Shown here one piece after another: positions 1-11,289 of a stretch of DNA of 64,000 nucleotides. The stretch covers positions 1 through 64,000 of the forward strand of contig NZ_CAJZAI010000007.1 of NCBI RefSeq assembly GCF_914271435.1. The letters are read 5' to 3'. The notes beneath the pieces are model-generated. The model was not told where the DNA came from. It did not search any database and saw only the letters and a list, made by a program, of their open reading frames with translations. A program made the translations under genes and the position numbers. Source of the stretch: Cupriavidus laharis. Lineage in GTDB: Bacteria; Pseudomonadota; Gammaproteobacteria; Burkholderiales; Burkholderiaceae. Each line of letters opens with the position of its first letter. Positions within the stretch are counted from its first letter, which is position 1.

Positions 1-350
1 GCTCGGCGAGTGCCAGGCAGCTTCGCTTGGGGTTGATAGATTGGTGTCGCGGGGCATTTAGCGTCCGCTAAACGGCCTATCACACTCGATTCGCGTTTGT
101 GCAGAGCATCCCTAACGGGCGAATATTGATCGTAGTGTGCCGAGGGTGTTGTACGGGTATGGGCTTCAGAGTGTTTCTGGCTGCCTGTCGCTGGGTGCGC
201 GGCCGTGGGTAGGCTTTCAAGCGCTGATTGAACGAGCCCCGAAACTGTCCGTGGCTCCTGCTGCTAGCGGTATCGCATCAACGCCTTCGGCTGCGCTGCG
301 CGCGGCTCACTATTGATGTTTCCAGAATTCATGACAACGCGAAATATTCG

Positions 351-440
351 TCGTCCCCGCGCAGGCGGGGACCCAGTGACTTTTTGTCCCCCTTCGGGGG
401 ACTTGTAAGACGCTGGATTCCCGCCTTCGCGGGAATGACT
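351..440. repeat. REP-like inverted pair with central hairpin
   Basis: Two related GC-rich units face each other. The left unit (351-378) contains CCCCGCGCAGGCGGGG and the right unit (411-440) contains TTCCCGCCTTCGCGGGAA; each is a hairpin. The left unit resembles the reverse complement of the right one. Between them is a third perfect hairpin, GTCCCCC-TTC-GGGGGAC (386-402). This is the layout of bacterial interspersed mosaic (REP/BIME-type) elements. No transposase gene lies in the window. Confidence 0.7.
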
Positions 441-805
441 GTGGTTGCTTTGATGTTGTCGTGAAATAGGGAAAGCTCAATAATCGGCATGGCGAGGGGC
501 ATCAACGTCGCTGGCGCCGGTGCTTCCCCTTCTTCGTTTTCTCTGCTTCGCGCATGGCACATGCGCCAAGGGCTTCGTCACCAGATCGTGGTTCGGGCCG
601 CGGCCCGGAAACCCAGACTGCTGACCGCGCGCAGCGCAGCCGTAGGCGTCCATGCGATATCGCTGTTAGGAGGGACCACTCCGTAATCCGGGTTCGTTCG
701 TACGCCCTGTCCCATCCTAATCATCTACGCGGCAGGCAGTCTGGTTATGCCCTGGACCGTCTTCACCTCATCGAGCCGTTCGTCAACCACGAAAACGCGC
801 TTTTG

Positions 806-885
806 GTTACTTTTCCCGCTCGGGGAAAAGTAACTCGCCGGCTACGCCGGCGAAACAGCGGCGCCTGCCAAGAACGATAACCCAA
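806..885 (-). repeat. Intergenic double-hairpin repeat, copy A
   Basis: Two adjacent hairpins are visible: GTTACTTTTCCC (806-817) with GGGAAAAGTAAC (823-834), and CGCCGGC (836-842) with GCCGGCG (846-852). Read on the minus strand, about 46 bases (roughly 832-877) align with 40243-40288 on the plus strand at about four positions in five, so this is a dispersed family. Both copies sit downstream of genes. They may act as terminators or be mobile repeat remnants. Confidence 0.6.
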
Positions 886-921
886 TCCTCCCCACGGTCC
901 CCCAATTCGACAAAACCCCAA

Positions 922-1470
922 TCACCCCCCCTGCATCCGCGAAGGATCATCACTCCGCGACGTCGTCGTCACCACCCCGTCGGGGTTGAAATGCACATTG
1001 AAGAAAGCCTTCTCCTGCGACGACTCCCACCACCGGTAGCCCCACACCTCCTCCTTCTTCAGCACGAACTTCTCGACCTTGGTCGGCTTCCCCAGCATGC
1101 GCCGGACCTGGTCCTGGTTCATGCCGGGCCGCACGCGCGCGAAGTTCTCCGCGGTCAGGACCTGTTCGATGCGTCCGACCTTGCCGTCGGCGCCGATCGT
1201 CACCATCCACGTCGTCGCGCCCTCTGGGCCACGCGGATACTCCAGCCGCCGCGCGCCGTTCTCTTCTTCCCAGACGATCTCCGGCTTGCCAGCCTGGCGC
1301 AGCACGTCGGCCTCGGTGGACTGGCCCGGCTCGATGCCCTTGAACAGCTGGCTGTCCGGCTTGACCGCGTTCCACGTCGCGCGCGCGGTATCGCCGGCCT
1401 TCTTCATGGCTTCGTCGACCTTCTGCTGGTCGCAGCCGAACAGGGCAAGCAAGGAAGCGAACAGTCCCAT
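922..1470 (-). CDS. BamE/SmpA-domain small envelope protein
   Basis: A 182-residue protein with two SmpA/BamE-like units, each carrying a G-x-S/N-x-x-x-V-x-x-x-x-G-K-P pattern (GQSTEADVLRQAGKP near residue 46 and GMNQDQVRRMLGKP near residue 109). The N-terminus is hydrophobic and ends in LALFGC, a possible lipobox with Cys13, but it lacks the usual basic residues, so lipoprotein status is uncertain. The only in-frame ATG upstream of the domain is at 1470. It lies 43 bp downstream of tamB on the same strand and may be cotranscribed, which suggests an outer-membrane role. Exact function unknown. Confidence 0.75.
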   Translation of the reverse strand: MGLFASLLALFGCDQQKVDEAMKKAGDTARATWNAVKPDSQLFKGIEPGQSTEADVLRQAGKPEIVWEEENGARRLEYPRGPEGATTWMVTIGADGKVGRIEQVLTAENFARVRPGMNQDQVRRMLGKPTKVEKFVLKKEEVWGYRWWESSQEKAFFNVHFNPDGVVTTTSRSDDPSRMQGG

Positions 1471-1513
1471 GGCGGCAAGGCGTCTCGGCGACGCATGAGT
1501 TGGCGGGTAACGG

Positions 1514-4500
1514 TCAACGCTTGACCGGCTCTGCGGCGGCAGCCGACGCAGCCTGTGCCGCGCTTTCGCTATCGGATTCCGGGTTGCCATCCTCCTGGCT
1601 CCTTCTGGTGCCGCTGCGGTTCGAGGCCCCCGAGAACAGGACACCCCAGTTGTCAAAGCGGCGGTTGAACAAGACCGACAGGCCATTGATGGATCCGCCC
1701 TTGGCGATCAGCGACCAGCGCCGCGAGAACGCCCAGGTCAGCTTGACCACGTTCGAGGCCGACGTCAGGCTCTGCTCGTAGCCCACCGACAGCTGCTCGG
1801 TCACAGCCTTGCCCACGCTCACCACCTGCTGGTCGTTCAGGCCGGCGGTGGAGGGGCCGATGGAAAACTCGTCGATGCCGAAATGCTGCACGATGCCCTT
1901 GCCCGCCTTGCCGCCGATCATGCCGAGCGCGGCGCCACCCAGTGCCGCGCCGCCAAGCTGCTTCTGCTGGCCCGCTGCGGCGCTTTCCGCACCGTAGCCG
2001 AACATCAGCCATGACAGCTTGTCCTCCTCGGGCACATTGGGTTCGGACACCAGCCGCACGCGCGGCAGCCGCACCGTGCCGGTCACCTCCACGCCGGCCT
2101 CCACTTCCTGCCCACGGCGCATGGCGCGGATGAACATGTTCGGATTGTCGATCGGGCCGTTGAAGTTGATGGTACCGCGTTCGATGTTCAGCTTGCGGCC
2201 GAAGGCCTCGTAGGTGCCCTTGGTCACGCGCACGGTGCCGGTGGCCTTCATCGGCGCCAGCGGCTCGCTGCGCACCGTCATCTGGCCGGCCAGCTCCAGG
2301 TCGGCGCCGGCGCCGCGGAAGCGGAAGTCGTTCCCCAGATCCACGGCAATCTCGATCAGGGGGCTGAACTTGCTCGCGGGCTTGGCCTCGGGCGCCGGCG
2401 TGGCCGCCGTCTTCAGCTCGCGCTGGTCCTTGCGCCGTACCACCACGACGTCGTCGCCGAGCACCGGCGCGCCGGCCTTGGGCAGGTCGAACAGCCCGTG
2501 ATCGACGCGGAACTTGCCGCGGATCACCATCTGCCGGTTCTCGTTGCCGATGGTCGCGTCGCCCGACAGGATCAGCGTGCGCTCGGGGCTGGCGAACAGC
2601 TGCAGCTTGTCGGCAATGATCCTGGCCGTCAGGTTCGGGTCGGACTCGCCCAGCTTGACGCTGCCGGTGGCGGTCACCTTGCCGTCGCCGCCGTGGAATT
2701 CCACCTGCTTCAGCTCCACCGTGTTCTGGTCAAGGACGATGCGCACAATGCCGTCGGTCAGGCGGATGCCCAGGTCATACATCGTCAGCGCGATGCCATC
2801 GCCGTCGACGGTACCGGTCAACACTGGTGCCCCGACCGTGCCGGACAGCCGCAGCGCAGCCGCGAGCCTGCCTGCGAAGGCGTACTGCGGCCCGCTCAGC
2901 GACTCCAGCGCCTTGAGCCGCGGCACATCGAGCTGCACCGTCCCGCCCAGCGTCGAGGCCGGCCCCACGCTGAGCAGCCCCTGGTCCGGCACCAGTCCTG
3001 CAGATACATCCACCGCGACCTTGCCGATGCGTTCCGCCACCATGCCGCCGCGCAGCGTGATGCGGTTGCCCGCGATGTCGGCGCGCAGCGACGTTTCGCC
3101 CAGCCCCAGCGCCGTGAAGCCGCGCCCCGCGTTGACCGAGGCATCGCCGCTGCGGCGGCGAATCTCGGCAAACCCCGCGGCGGTTTCCGCGAGCGTCAGG
3201 TTCCAGCGGCCATCGAGCACCAGGTCGGAACGCAGCGGCGGCTTCTCGCCGGTCACCGTTTCGACGAGTTCCAGCACGTGGCCGACCTGCAGGCCATCCA
3301 GGTTGCCTTGCGAGCGGATACGGCCGTGATCCCAGTTCAGGCTGTCGATCTGCAGCACGGCTCGGTCGAACAGCAGGCGCGTGGAACCAAGCTGCAATCG
3401 CTGGTCGGCCACGGTGAGCTGCGTCGGCGCGGCCAGCCGCAGGTTGACGGTGCTGCGTTCCTCCAGCGTGCGGATAGTGCCCTGCCAGCCGTCCTTCGGC
3501 CCCTTCCAGGCGCCCTGACCGGACAGCGCAAGCTGCAACGGCCGCTGGTGCAGCGTGCCGGCCGCCTTGGCATCGAAGGTGTGGTTCGCCTGCGTGCCGT
3601 TGAGCGTGGCGTCGAGCGTGCTCAGGCTCGCCTGCGGCCCCTTGTAGCCGCGCGCTGCAAGCTGGACCGACAGCGTGCCGTCCAGGCCGCCACGCACCTC
3701 GGCATGGCCACTGGCCGTGGCCACGCTGTGCGGGCCGAAGGCCAGCGCCTGCGCGCTGTAGTCGCCCACGATCTCGGGCCGCTTGATCGTCCCGCTCACA
3801 TCCGCGTCAAGCTTGAGCTTGCCCGCTACGCCGAACTTCAGGCGCTCGAGCTGAGGCGCATCCACGGCCACGTGCAGGCGGTCGCCGCGCGCGCCGAAGC
3901 TGCCGCGCAGGTCGACCTGGTTGCCGGCCATGCTGAGCGAGGCCTCGCTGGGCAACAGCCGCTCGCCGGCCAGGCGGATCTTGCCGGAGCCGGTCATGGG
4001 CAGGCCGGCATACTCGCTCTCACGCACCGTGAAATCCACGGCGGCGCGAACTTCCTTCGCCAGCGTCCCGGTCGCGCTGAAATCCGCATTGATGCTGCCA
4101 CTGGCGACCTTGGCCAGGCGCGCCGGGTCGAAGGCAGCCAGCTTGCCCTTGAAGTCGAACGCCTGCTGGTCCTTGAGGCCGAGCTTGCCATCGGCGGTAA
4201 GCGTGCCCGCGCCGAGCGTCGCGCGCAACGCCGACAGGGTCAGCGTTTCCTCGTCCATGCTGGCATCGGCAAACAGCTTGAGCTCGCCGCCGGAGAGGTC
4301 CAGCGCTACGCTTTGGCGGCCAGGTTCCAGGCGCACGGCCAGCGGACCCGACAGGCTGGCCTCGGTCAGCGAACCGTATAGCGCGGCAGGATTGAGCCGG
4401 TGCACGTCCAGGTCGAAGGCACCGCGGCCGTCCTGCAGCGTGCCGCTGCCCGTGATCTCTGCCTTGCCGGACAGTGCGATGCGCAGATCGCGCAAAGCCT

Positions 4501-5647
4501 GCGATTTTTCATTGAGTTGCACATGGGCCTGCACGGACTGCACCGGCAGCTTGCCGGCGTCGATCAGGCCCGGTTCGAGGTTGCGCACCACGATGTCGCC
4601 GGCGACGGTAAGCGGTGCGGCTGCCGGCGCAGGCACGGTCGCGGCGGAAGCCGGTGCCGACGCCGGTGCCGCCGGTGCCGCTGGTTTCGCCGGCGCACCG
4701 GGCACGTCCACCGGACGCAGTTCGGCGTGGACCGAAAGATTCGCCTGCGGCGCCGAGGGACTGAACAGGCGCGGATTGATTCGCTCGCCGTCGACCAGCA
4801 GGTGCGTGAACGGCACCTTGCCGAACGGCGTCACGTCGGCGCTGGCGCGCGCGCGGATGCGCTCGCCAGTGGCCTCCAGTTCAGCGCGCAACGCCTCGAG
4901 CGACCCTTGCGCATCGGCGCTGATGGTAAAGGCCTCCTTCTGCCAGCTCGCCTCGAGCAAGGCCTGCGCGTTCAGCGCGAACGGCGCCTTTGCCGCAATC
5001 TGCGCGTTGGCGGCCAGCTTGCCGTAGGGCGTCTCGAGCCGGTCGACCGTGACGCGGTGCCGCTGTCCGTCGGAATGCACGGCCCCCGCCAGCCCCGAAA
5101 AGACCATGGGCTCCGCCGCAGGGGCCGGGCCCGTGCGCAAAGCCAGCCGCTCCAGGGTCAGCACATCGACGTCGATCGCCAGCGGCAATTCAAGCGATGC
5201 CGGCATCTTTGCCGGCGTCGTATCGGGCTCGGACGGCCCGAGCCGCAAGTCCACCTTGCCGATGCGCAGCCAGGCCACATGCCAGCGCCGTGGCGACCAC
5301 GCCATGTTCCAGCTGCTGTCGACCCGGTCGATGGTGACGCGCGTTTCGCCGCTCGCGAACACCACGTCGCGCAGCCGCAGGCCCTGGAACACCGTGCCGC
5401 CCTCATACGTGCCGGCCAGCATGCCCGCCGATAGCCGCGTGGCCAGCGCCCACAGGTGCCGCGTGCCCGCTTCGGAGCGCAGCGCCAGCACGCCGGCGGC
5501 GGCCAAAGCCACCACCAGGGCCACCAGCGATGCGGCAACCCAGGCCAGCACGCGCCAGAGACGCCGGCGGCGTGGCGGCGGTGGCGCGTCAGGCGGCGGC
5601 GCGCCGTTGCCCCGGCCCGGTACGGAAGGCATGTCGACCAGGCTCAT
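1514..5647 (-). CDS. tamB: Translocation and assembly module protein TamB
   Basis: A 1377-residue protein with one N-terminal membrane helix (about residues 30-55) after a Pro/Arg-rich cytoplasmic tail. A very long periplasmic region of repetitive beta structure follows, then the C-terminal DUF490/TamB domain with the LSWLMFGYG element. Known TamB proteins span the periplasm and work with the outer-membrane Omp85 protein TamA in envelope assembly and lipid transport. Its start ATG overlaps the tamA stop by one base in an ATGA-type junction, so the two are translationally coupled. An Ala/Pro-rich segment near residues 310-340 is probably a linker. Confidence 0.95.
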   Translation of the reverse strand: MSLVDMPSVPGRGNGAPPPDAPPPPRRRRLWRVLAWVAASLVALVVALAAAGVLALRSEAGTRHLWALATRLSAGMLAGTYEGGTVFQGLRLRDVVFASGETRVTIDRVDSSWNMAWSPRRWHVAWLRIGKVDLRLGPSEPDTTPAKMPASLELPLAIDVDVLTLERLALRTGPAPAAEPMVFSGLAGAVHSDGQRHRVTVDRLETPYGKLAANAQIAAKAPFALNAQALLEASWQKEAFTISADAQGSLEALRAELEATGERIRARASADVTPFGKVPFTHLLVDGERINPRLFSPSAPQANLSVHAELRPVDVPGAPAKPAAPAAPASAPASAATVPAPAAAPLTVAGDIVVRNLEPGLIDAGKLPVQSVQAHVQLNEKSQALRDLRIALSGKAEITGSGTLQDGRGAFDLDVHRLNPAALYGSLTEASLSGPLAVRLEPGRQSVALDLSGGELKLFADASMDEETLTLSALRATLGAGTLTADGKLGLKDQQAFDFKGKLAAFDPARLAKVASGSINADFSATGTLAKEVRAAVDFTVRESEYAGLPMTGSGKIRLAGERLLPSEASLSMAGNQVDLRGSFGARGDRLHVAVDAPQLERLKFGVAGKLKLDADVSGTIKRPEIVGDYSAQALAFGPHSVATASGHAEVRGGLDGTLSVQLAARGYKGPQASLSTLDATLNGTQANHTFDAKAAGTLHQRPLQLALSGQGAWKGPKDGWQGTIRTLEERSTVNLRLAAPTQLTVADQRLQLGSTRLLFDRAVLQIDSLNWDHGRIRSQGNLDGLQVGHVLELVETVTGEKPPLRSDLVLDGRWNLTLAETAAGFAEIRRRSGDASVNAGRGFTALGLGETSLRADIAGNRITLRGGMVAERIGKVAVDVSAGLVPDQGLLSVGPASTLGGTVQLDVPRLKALESLSGPQYAFAGRLAAALRLSGTVGAPVLTGTVDGDGIALTMYDLGIRLTDGIVRIVLDQNTVELKQVEFHGGDGKVTATGSVKLGESDPNLTARIIADKLQLFASPERTLILSGDATIGNENRQMVIRGKFRVDHGLFDLPKAGAPVLGDDVVVVRRKDQRELKTAATPAPEAKPASKFSPLIEIAVDLGNDFRFRGAGADLELAGQMTVRSEPLAPMKATGTVRVTKGTYEAFGRKLNIERGTINFNGPIDNPNMFIRAMRRGQEVEAGVEVTGTVRLPRVRLVSEPNVPEEDKLSWLMFGYGAESAAAGQQKQLGGAALGGAALGMIGGKAGKGIVQHFGIDEFSIGPSTAGLNDQQVVSVGKAVTEQLSVGYEQSLTSASNVVKLTWAFSRRWSLIAKGGSINGLSVLFNRRFDNWGVLFSGASNRSGTRRSQEDGNPESDSESAAQAASAAAAEPVKR

Positions 5648-7491
5648 CAGAACGCCACCCCCAGCGAGATATGCGGACGGAACTGTTTTTCCTGGATGCC
5701 GTAGCCCACGTCGAGCTGCACCGGCCCGACCGGGCTGCGCCAGCGCGCGCCAATACCCACGCCGTTATAGATCTTGATGTCGTTGAGCGCATCGGCTGCC
5801 GTGCCGGCGTCCCAGAACACCGCCACGCCCCAGTCGGGCTTGAACCAGTACTGGTATTCCAGCCCCGTGGTGGCCAGGTACTTGGCCGGCAGCACGCTCG
5901 AGCCGCTCGGCGTGCCGATCGACTGGTAGCTGTACCCGCGGATGGAATCGGTGCCGCCGGCGCGGAAGCGCAGCGTCGCCGGGATATTGCTGGAATCGGC
6001 GGTCGTGATGTTGGCGCCCAGTTCCAGCCGCGCGACGAACAGGTCGCGGTTGCCTACCGGCACGTACTGGCGGATGCGCCCGTACATGCGGAAGAACGTG
6101 GCGTCGCTGAGCAGCCCCTTGGCCGCCACGCCGAGCTGGGTGTTGATCACGTTGCCGCGCCGGGGAAACACCGGGTTGTCCACGTCGCGCCGCGTCCACG
6201 CAAAGGCCGGCACCAGCGCCTTGCTGATCTGCGCAGGCTGGCCTTCCGGCAGCAGGTTGTCATAGTAGAAGTCCAGCGACAGCGTGATGTCGTACTTCTC
6301 GCGCGAACGCGAGCGCTTCAGGCCTGCGCGCCAACTCGTGGTGTCGGTGTTCTCGAGGTCGATGGTGCGCTCGTAGCTGCCGTACAGGCTGTTGCGGAAC
6401 GTTCTTTGGTCCGGCGGCATGGCGGTTTCGGCGAACAGGTAGGAACGCTTCTGCTCGAGGCGGGCCTGGGAGTCGAACACCCAGGCGCGGTTGAACAGGT
6501 TGTAGTACGAATAGCGGCCTTCCACCTGCGCGCCGGTATCGGTCGTGAAGCCGACACCGCTGTTGAGCCGGTGCTGGGGATACTCGCGCACCTTCACCTC
6601 CACCGGTGCCGTGATCACGCCTTCGGGCGGATTGGCCGGCGCCCCCTCTGGCGGCACCAGGTCGACCTGCACGTTCGAGAAGTAAGGCTGGTTCTGGATC
6701 GCGCGCTGCAGCTCCAGCAGCCGCTCCACGCGGTAGGGCTCGCCTTCGTTGAGCGGATTCACGTTGCGGATGATCTGCTCTGGATAGCGGCGCGTGCCGC
6801 TGACGCGCAGCGGCCCCAGCAGGTAGGCCGGTCCGCTGTCGTAGCGCGCCGACAGGTCCGCGCGCAGTTCGTCGGGCTCGATCCGCGCCTGGGACTGGGC
6901 CAGCCGCGCCCCATAGTAATTGCGGCTTTGCAGCGTTACCAGTGCGTCTTCCTTGGCCTTGTCCCAGTCCTCCTGCCGAAACGGTTCACCGGCGGGCAGG
7001 CCCCACTTCTTCTGCACCTCGGCCACCTGCTCGGGCGAACGCGTGGCCGCCGGCCCGTCCACCTTGATGTCGACGTTGCGGATGAGCGTGCGCGCGCCGG
7101 GGTCGACCATCACGTGCACGACGCGCTCGTCGCCCTCGCCCACCACGCGCGTAGTGGTGACCGGATCGAAATACCCTTCGGTGGACACAAACTGCCGCAC
7201 CTGGTCACCCACGGTCTCCACCATATAGTCGAACTGGTCGGACGACAGGTCGGTGCGGTCCTTGTAGCGGGACAGGTCGAGGTGGTTTTCCAGGATCTCG
7301 CGAAGCGCCTTGGGCGCCTCGATTTCCACTTTATAGCCAGCATGCGCCGGCAACAGCCACAACGCCGCCAGCGCGAACAGGAACAGCCGGCGCAGGCGCG
7401 CAGGCAGGGCCGCCGCGGGCATCCGTTGCCGCGCATCCGGTCGGACATTCCTGTCAGGGGTGGCCGCCACGCGGGCCGATTCAGTCCTCAT
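5647..7491 (-). CDS. tamA: Omp85-family outer membrane protein TamA
   Basis: A 614-residue protein: hydrophobic signal region ending in LLPAHA, POTRA-type repeats, then an Omp85/BamA-type barrel with the GGTDSIRGYSYQS motif of barrel loop L6 and a C-terminal strand ending in Phe. It partners TamB, encoded directly downstream with a one-base overlap. Two starts are plausible: ATG at 7491, used here, or ATG at 7422, which places the signal peptide right at the N-terminus (591 residues). The frame stays open further upstream to 7830, but that part is low-complexity and antisense to the DUF3460 gene, so I excluded it. Confidence 0.9.
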   Translation of the reverse strand: MRTESARVAATPDRNVRPDARQRMPAAALPARLRRLFLFALAALWLLPAHAGYKVEIEAPKALREILENHLDLSRYKDRTDLSSDQFDYMVETVGDQVRQFVSTEGYFDPVTTTRVVGEGDERVVHVMVDPGARTLIRNVDIKVDGPAATRSPEQVAEVQKKWGLPAGEPFRQEDWDKAKEDALVTLQSRNYYGARLAQSQARIEPDELRADLSARYDSGPAYLLGPLRVSGTRRYPEQIIRNVNPLNEGEPYRVERLLELQRAIQNQPYFSNVQVDLVPPEGAPANPPEGVITAPVEVKVREYPQHRLNSGVGFTTDTGAQVEGRYSYYNLFNRAWVFDSQARLEQKRSYLFAETAMPPDQRTFRNSLYGSYERTIDLENTDTTSWRAGLKRSRSREKYDITLSLDFYYDNLLPEGQPAQISKALVPAFAWTRRDVDNPVFPRRGNVINTQLGVAAKGLLSDATFFRMYGRIRQYVPVGNRDLFVARLELGANITTADSSNIPATLRFRAGGTDSIRGYSYQSIGTPSGSSVLPAKYLATTGLEYQYWFKPDWGVAVFWDAGTAADALNDIKIYNGVGIGARWRSPVGPVQLDVGYGIQEKQFRPHISLGVAF

Positions 7492-7723
7492 TCGCTGGTA
7501 TTGCCCCGCCGGGTGGAATGGCGCGTGCCGGCAGGCACGCAAAGTCGGTATTTGACCACACCCCCACCTGCTGCCGGAACCATGGCGGGCCACAACGCGT
7601 CGGGCGCGCGCGTGCCTGCGGCATCTACCCCGTGGAACGGACCGTAGCAGGGGCCGGATACTGTAAAATCCTGCCGCACCGTACCCATCAGCCGCCTTGC
7701 GGCGCATTACCCAGAATCCCACC

Positions 7724-7915
7724 ATGGCCATGTACGAATCGGAAGTCACCCAGTTCCTGAAGTCGCTCAAGCAGGAACGTCCCTCCCTGGAAGCCGAGCA
7801 GCGCGAAGGCCGCGCCCTGCTGTGGGACAAGGAACCGATCGACCTCGAGGAACGTGCCCGCGCCCAGGCTTCGCGTGTGGCGCAAAAGCCCTACGTCTAC
7901 TCGCTGGACAGCTGA
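7724..7915 (+). CDS. DUF3460 family small protein
   Basis: A 63-residue acidic/basic soluble protein starting MAMYESEVTQFL, with a helical pattern and the end QKPYVYSLDS. It matches the DUF3460 family, short proteins found upstream of scpA in Burkholderiales. Function unknown. The start could be the ATG at 7724 or the one two codons later (7730). It lies 34 bp upstream of scpA and is probably cotranscribed with it. Confidence 0.8.
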   Translation: MAMYESEVTQFLKSLKQERPSLEAEQREGRALLWDKEPIDLEERARAQASRVAQKPYVYSLDS

Positions 7916-7949
7916 CCCGGCCTGACGTGGCGGATACCGCACGCCATCC

Positions 7950-9841
<1,892 letters not shown>

Positions 9842-9872
9842 ACGCGGCGGCCTCGCGCCGCGCCGGCAGACA

Positions 9873-9902
9873 CAAAGAGCAAGCCCGCGCGCTTGCTCTT
9901 TG
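9873..9902. terminator. Bidirectional terminator between panC and the PepSY gene
   Basis: A perfect 12-bp stem, CAAAGAGCAAGC (9873-9884) with GCTTGCTCTTTG (9891-9902), and a 6-base loop. A/T tracts at both ends suit termination in both directions. It sits 31 bp after the panC stop and 4 bp after the convergent gene's stop. Confidence 0.85.
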
Positions 9903-9906
9903 CATT

Positions 9907-11115
9907 TCAGGCCCCGGCCTTTCCGGTGCCACGCATGCCGGCCCGCTGCTGTGCCTTGGCCACGTGGCGCTGGTGTCCTCGCCGGCGCTTCCACCAGATC
10001 AGCACGCCAGTAATAGCGAACATCAGCGGTGTCAGGCCAAACACGGTGATGAAGACGCGGCCCGGCACACCGAAGGCCTCGCCAGTGTGCAGCGGGAACA
10101 ACCAGTTCAGGAAGGTGTCGCCGGCCGGCGCATCGGCCGGGTCGCGTGCGCCGATGCGCCGGCCCGTAAAGGCATCGAGCCACAGCCGCGTCGCGCCACT
10201 GTCCTTGCGCACCTCGCCGGGCTGGCGCAGGCGCACCTCGTAGGCATCGCCCGCCTTGCGCGGAAAGCTGATGCGGGTCACGGCGGCATCCGGATACTCC
10301 GTCCGGGCTGCAGCCATCACCTGCGCCGCGCTCAGTGGCCGCGCACCAGGCGCGGCAGGCGCCGAGGCGTGCTTCGCCGGCGGCGTCACCGTCATCACGC
10401 TGGACACGATCGGCGTGACCCATTTCGGCAGGTTCAGGTACCAGCCCGAAAAGGCAATGGTCGCCAGCACCGGCGCGGCAAAGATGCCGCCAGCACGGTG
10501 CAGCGTATAGGTGAAGCGCGACCACGATCCACCGTGCGCGATGCGGAACGCCTGCAGCACCGAACGCGGCCGCAGCTTCGGCCACCACGCCACGATGCCG
10601 AGCAGCACCGTGATCAGCAGCATCATGCCGCCCACGCCGGTGATGGTCTTGCCGGTTTCGCCGCTGAGCAGGTAGCGGTGCAGGTGGAACAGCGTAGGCA
10701 GCAGCAACTGGCGCGACAAGCCGGGCTCGCCCCACACCCGTTCGCCCTTCACCTCCAGCGTGACCGGATCGACCATGACCTGTCGCGAGCGCCCGGGCAC
10801 CACGCCGTCCGGCCCCTTGACCGGGTACCAGGCGACAAAGACGCCATGTTCCTCGACCGGCAGCATCAGCAGGTTGGGCCTGCCATAGCCGGGGCCGGCC
10901 AGGTGCTCCGTGACCGCCTGCACCGTGTCGGGCGACACCGGCATCGGCACCGGCGCCGATGCCACCAGCAGGTCAGGATTCAGCCACGCGTCGAGCTCGT
11001 CGCGCCACGCAATGGTGGTGCCGGTGAGCCCCATCAGGACGAACAACAGGCCGAAGACCAGGCCGATGTACAGGTGCAGCTTGACGATGACGACGCGAAG
11101 GCGGCCAGTGACCAT
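9907..11115 (-). CDS. PepSY-associated transmembrane protein
   Basis: A 402-residue inner-membrane protein with the PepSY_TM layout: a first helix near residues 8-32 (KLHLYIGLVFGLLFVLMGLTG), a large periplasmic PepSY-containing loop, a middle pair of helices near residues 150-220 and a last helix near the C-terminus followed by a basic tail. Such proteins often accompany siderophore or iron-reductase functions in proteobacteria, but nothing next to it proves that here. The start was put at the ATG at 11115 because upstream in-frame sequence reads as non-membrane low-complexity residues. Substrate unknown. Confidence 0.8.
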   Translation of the reverse strand: MVTGRLRVVIVKLHLYIGLVFGLLFVLMGLTGTTIAWRDELDAWLNPDLLVASAPVPMPVSPDTVQAVTEHLAGPGYGRPNLLMLPVEEHGVFVAWYPVKGPDGVVPGRSRQVMVDPVTLEVKGERVWGEPGLSRQLLLPTLFHLHRYLLSGETGKTITGVGGMMLLITVLLGIVAWWPKLRPRSVLQAFRIAHGGSWSRFTYTLHRAGGIFAAPVLATIAFSGWYLNLPKWVTPIVSSVMTVTPPAKHASAPAAPGARPLSAAQVMAAARTEYPDAAVTRISFPRKAGDAYEVRLRQPGEVRKDSGATRLWLDAFTGRRIGARDPADAPAGDTFLNWLFPLHTGEAFGVPGRVFITVFGLTPLMFAITGVLIWWKRRRGHQRHVAKAQQRAGMRGTGKAGA

Positions 11116-11289
11116 GGGGCAGACGGAAGGGAATGCGGAGCCGACGGGAAAGGCGCATGGTGCACGCCCTGGGCCAAGCAATGCAAATGGGAAAGATTCG
11201 CAATTCTATCAGGGCACGGGCCGCCGGCATGCAGCCGCGCACCGATGCGGCAGAATGACACCCTGCCCCGCCGCTGATTTCGACGATCC

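Larger units (their letters stand above)
1..921. other. Gene-free stretch at the window start
   Basis: I see no convincing gene here. Short open frames on both strands are rich in Arg, Pro and Ser, overlap each other, lack ribosome sites and have no recognisable domain. The stretch contains two repeat elements that are listed separately (about 351-440 and 806-885). It lies downstream of the small BamE-like gene, whose stop is at 922. Confidence 0.6.

Noticed and set aside
228-562. Short overlapping frames on both strands across the first repeat
   Set aside because: They read through the REP-like hairpins, lack ribosome sites and have low-complexity products.
2498-4381. A 627-residue open frame opposite tamB
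   Set aside because: It is exactly antisense to tamB, rich in Arg/Gln/His/Ala with no domain, a usual by-product of high-GC codon bias.
5530-7647. A 705-residue open frame opposite tamA
   Set aside because: Antisense to a confident Omp85 gene, low complexity and no recognisable motif.
7492-7830. Upstream extension of the tamA frame
   Set aside because: It adds 113 low-complexity residues before the signal peptide and is antisense to the DUF3460 gene.
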